6,860 bases of DNA from Prevotella sp. CAG:1031 (lineage in GTDB: Bacteria; Bacteroidota; Bacteroidia; Bacteroidales; Muribaculaceae). The stretch covers positions 18,074 through 24,933 of the forward strand of contig HF985615.1 of NCBI GenBank assembly GCA_000431215.1. Direction: 5' to 3'. Both the position numbers and the translations under genes were made by a program. Shown here piece after piece: positions 6,196 to 6,860 of this stretch; position 1 is the first letter of the stretch, and every line of letters starts with the position of its first letter. The notes below the pieces were generated by a model, which was not told the origin of the DNA, did no database searches, and worked only from the letters and a program-made list of their open reading frames with translations.

Positions 6196-6212
6196 CTATC
6201 GCTGTGGGATAG

Positions 6213-6860
6213 TTACTCTTCTTCAAAGTAACCGGTATCAACGCGCTTGATCGTATATGAATGTTGCGATATTACGCCGACATTATATTTTATCATGTAA
6301 CCGGCAAGCTGCTTGCCGTCAATCAACACAAGCTTCAGGCTCTTGTTAGAGGCCACAACATCAAGCGCCGCTTTTGAGAAACTCGAGGTTGTTATGTAAA
6401 CTCCTTTAGACGCACCAATCGACATAAGTGCGCCCATGAATTTATGAATGTCCGGAGCACCGACAACATTGGTTTCTTTCCAACGTTTGGCCTGAAGGTA
6501 AACTTTGTCAAGTCCAAGCGCATCTTCTTTGATAATGCCATCAATGCCTCCGTCATTAGAGAACTGTGTAACTTTTGCAGCATCCTCAAAGTCACCTCCA
6601 TAACCCATAGCCACAAGCAAATCTACAACCAGCTTTTCAAAGAACTTTGGATCTTGTTCTCCTATAAACTGCAACAAATCGTCGATCAGTTTATTGTTCA
6701 GTTGAGCAAAAGCATCTTCGATCTGATTCATCGGATCGGTTACATAATGAGATTCTTCAGAAGCGCTACAGTGCTTATCTTTCTTTTTGGCTTTGGCGAA
6801 AGCAGCAAAACTCGGAAACCGTTCAATAAGAAATTTTTGGGTAATTTCTGTTTGGCCGGA
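6213..6860 (-). CDS. mrr: Mrr-family type IV restriction endonuclease (5' partial)
   Basis: The minus-strand frame is open from the right edge to a TAA at 6213-6215; 215 residues are visible. Mrr proteins are about 300 residues, so roughly 90 are missing beyond the window. The frame reads through the ATG at 6731 into sequence that fits the end of the N-terminal DNA-binding region and the linker (ITQKFLIERFPSFAAFAKAK), so that ATG is internal. The catalytic domain aligns by eye with E. coli Mrr: FFEKLVVDLLVAMGYGG, then NDGGIDGIIKED with active-site Asp107 (visible numbering), KVYLQAKRW with the Q-x-K variant of the PD-(D/E)XK motif (Gln123, Lys125), KGVYITTSSFS, VLIDGKQL and the terminal YFEE. 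All key residues are present, so the visible part looks intact. Mrr cuts foreign methylated DNA (adenine or cytosine). Its low GC content compared with the left genes suggests horizontal acquisition. It is convergent with the DUF2851 operon. Confidence 0.9.
   Translation of the reverse strand, partial: SGQTEITQKFLIERFPSFAAFAKAKKKDKHCSASEESHYVTDPMNQIEDAFAQLNNKLIDDLLQFIGEQDPKFFEKLVVDLLVAMGYGGDFEDAAKVTQFSNDGGIDGIIKEDALGLDKVYLQAKRWKETNVVGAPDIHKFMGALMSIGASKGVYITTSSFSKAALDVVASNKSLKLVLIDGKQLAGYMIKYNVGVISQHSYTIKRVDTGYFEEE

Larger units (their letters stand above)
5939..6212. other. Non-coding convergent junction dense in inverted repeats
   Basis: This 274-base gap separates the DUF2851 stop from the convergent mrr stop. 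No ORF of coding quality is seen on either strand. It contains a MITE-like element with terminal inverted repeats, a central GC hairpin with a T run, a perfect 12-base palindrome (6134-6145, GAGGCATGCCTC), a second palindrome (6104-6113, TTGAGCTCAA), and more copies of a CTCAATG-type terminus. A weak CTATC/GATAG hairpin (6196-6212) directly follows the mrr stop. Base composition falls across this gap from GC-rich to GC-poor. Confidence 0.75.

Noticed and set aside
6196..6212. CTATC/GATAG hairpin immediately after the mrr stop as a terminator
   Set aside because: The stem is only five bases, not GC-rich, and no T run follows on the minus strand.
5939..6212. CRISPR array, tRNA or attachment site in the repeat-rich gap
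   Set aside because: The repeats are inverted and unequal in spacing with no regular spacers; no tRNA cloverleaf or direct-repeat att core could be made out.

Overview
The window looks like a chromosomal stretch from a member of Bacteroidota, most likely order Bacteroidales (a Muribaculaceae-type gut lineage is plausible but unproven). The reasons are: a textbook Bacteroidota promoter (TTTG, 20 bases, TAnnTTTG) upstream of one gene; no Shine-Dalgarno sequence before any start; lipoprotein and PD40 genes of types common in that phylum; and a DUF2851 protein, a family I know mainly from Bacteroidota. The left 5.9 kb is GC-rich (rows counted by hand gave about 57-72%). The right end is clearly poorer in GC (about 35-38% in two counted rows).

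Layout. (1) Bases 1-1171 hold the 3' part of a secreted protein with TolB-like/PD40 repeats and a C-terminal coiled coil; its start is off the left edge. (2) Bases 1228-2652 encode a lipoprotein with an Ig-like N-terminal domain and a right-handed beta-helix. (3) Bases 2702-5938 look like one operon of four same-strand genes read from the promoter at 2664-2695: a secreted GH73-type glucosaminidase, an extended SDR (NAD-dependent epimerase/dehydratase), a small three-helix membrane protein and a DUF2851 protein. The gaps between them are 1, 20 and 12 bases. (4) Bases 5939-6212 are a non-coding convergent junction. It holds a 158-base MITE-like element with 22-base imperfect terminal inverted repeats (5982-6003 / 6118-6139), a central GC hairpin followed by TTTT, and further degenerate copies of the same terminus. 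(5) Bases 6213-6860, minus strand, hold the 3' part of an Mrr-family type IV restriction endonuclease, whose start is off the right edge.

How it fits together. The left and middle genes are mostly envelope or housekeeping-like: exported surface proteins, a peptidoglycan hydrolase and conserved genes of unknown role. The right side looks like the edge of an accessory, defence-type segment, with IS-derived debris at the seam. No complete new system is evident. The points most worth a second look are the repeat-dense seam, the DUF2851 protein with its His/Asp and Cys clusters, and an A8 tract at the end of the SDR gene from which the -1 frame runs open into the next gene.
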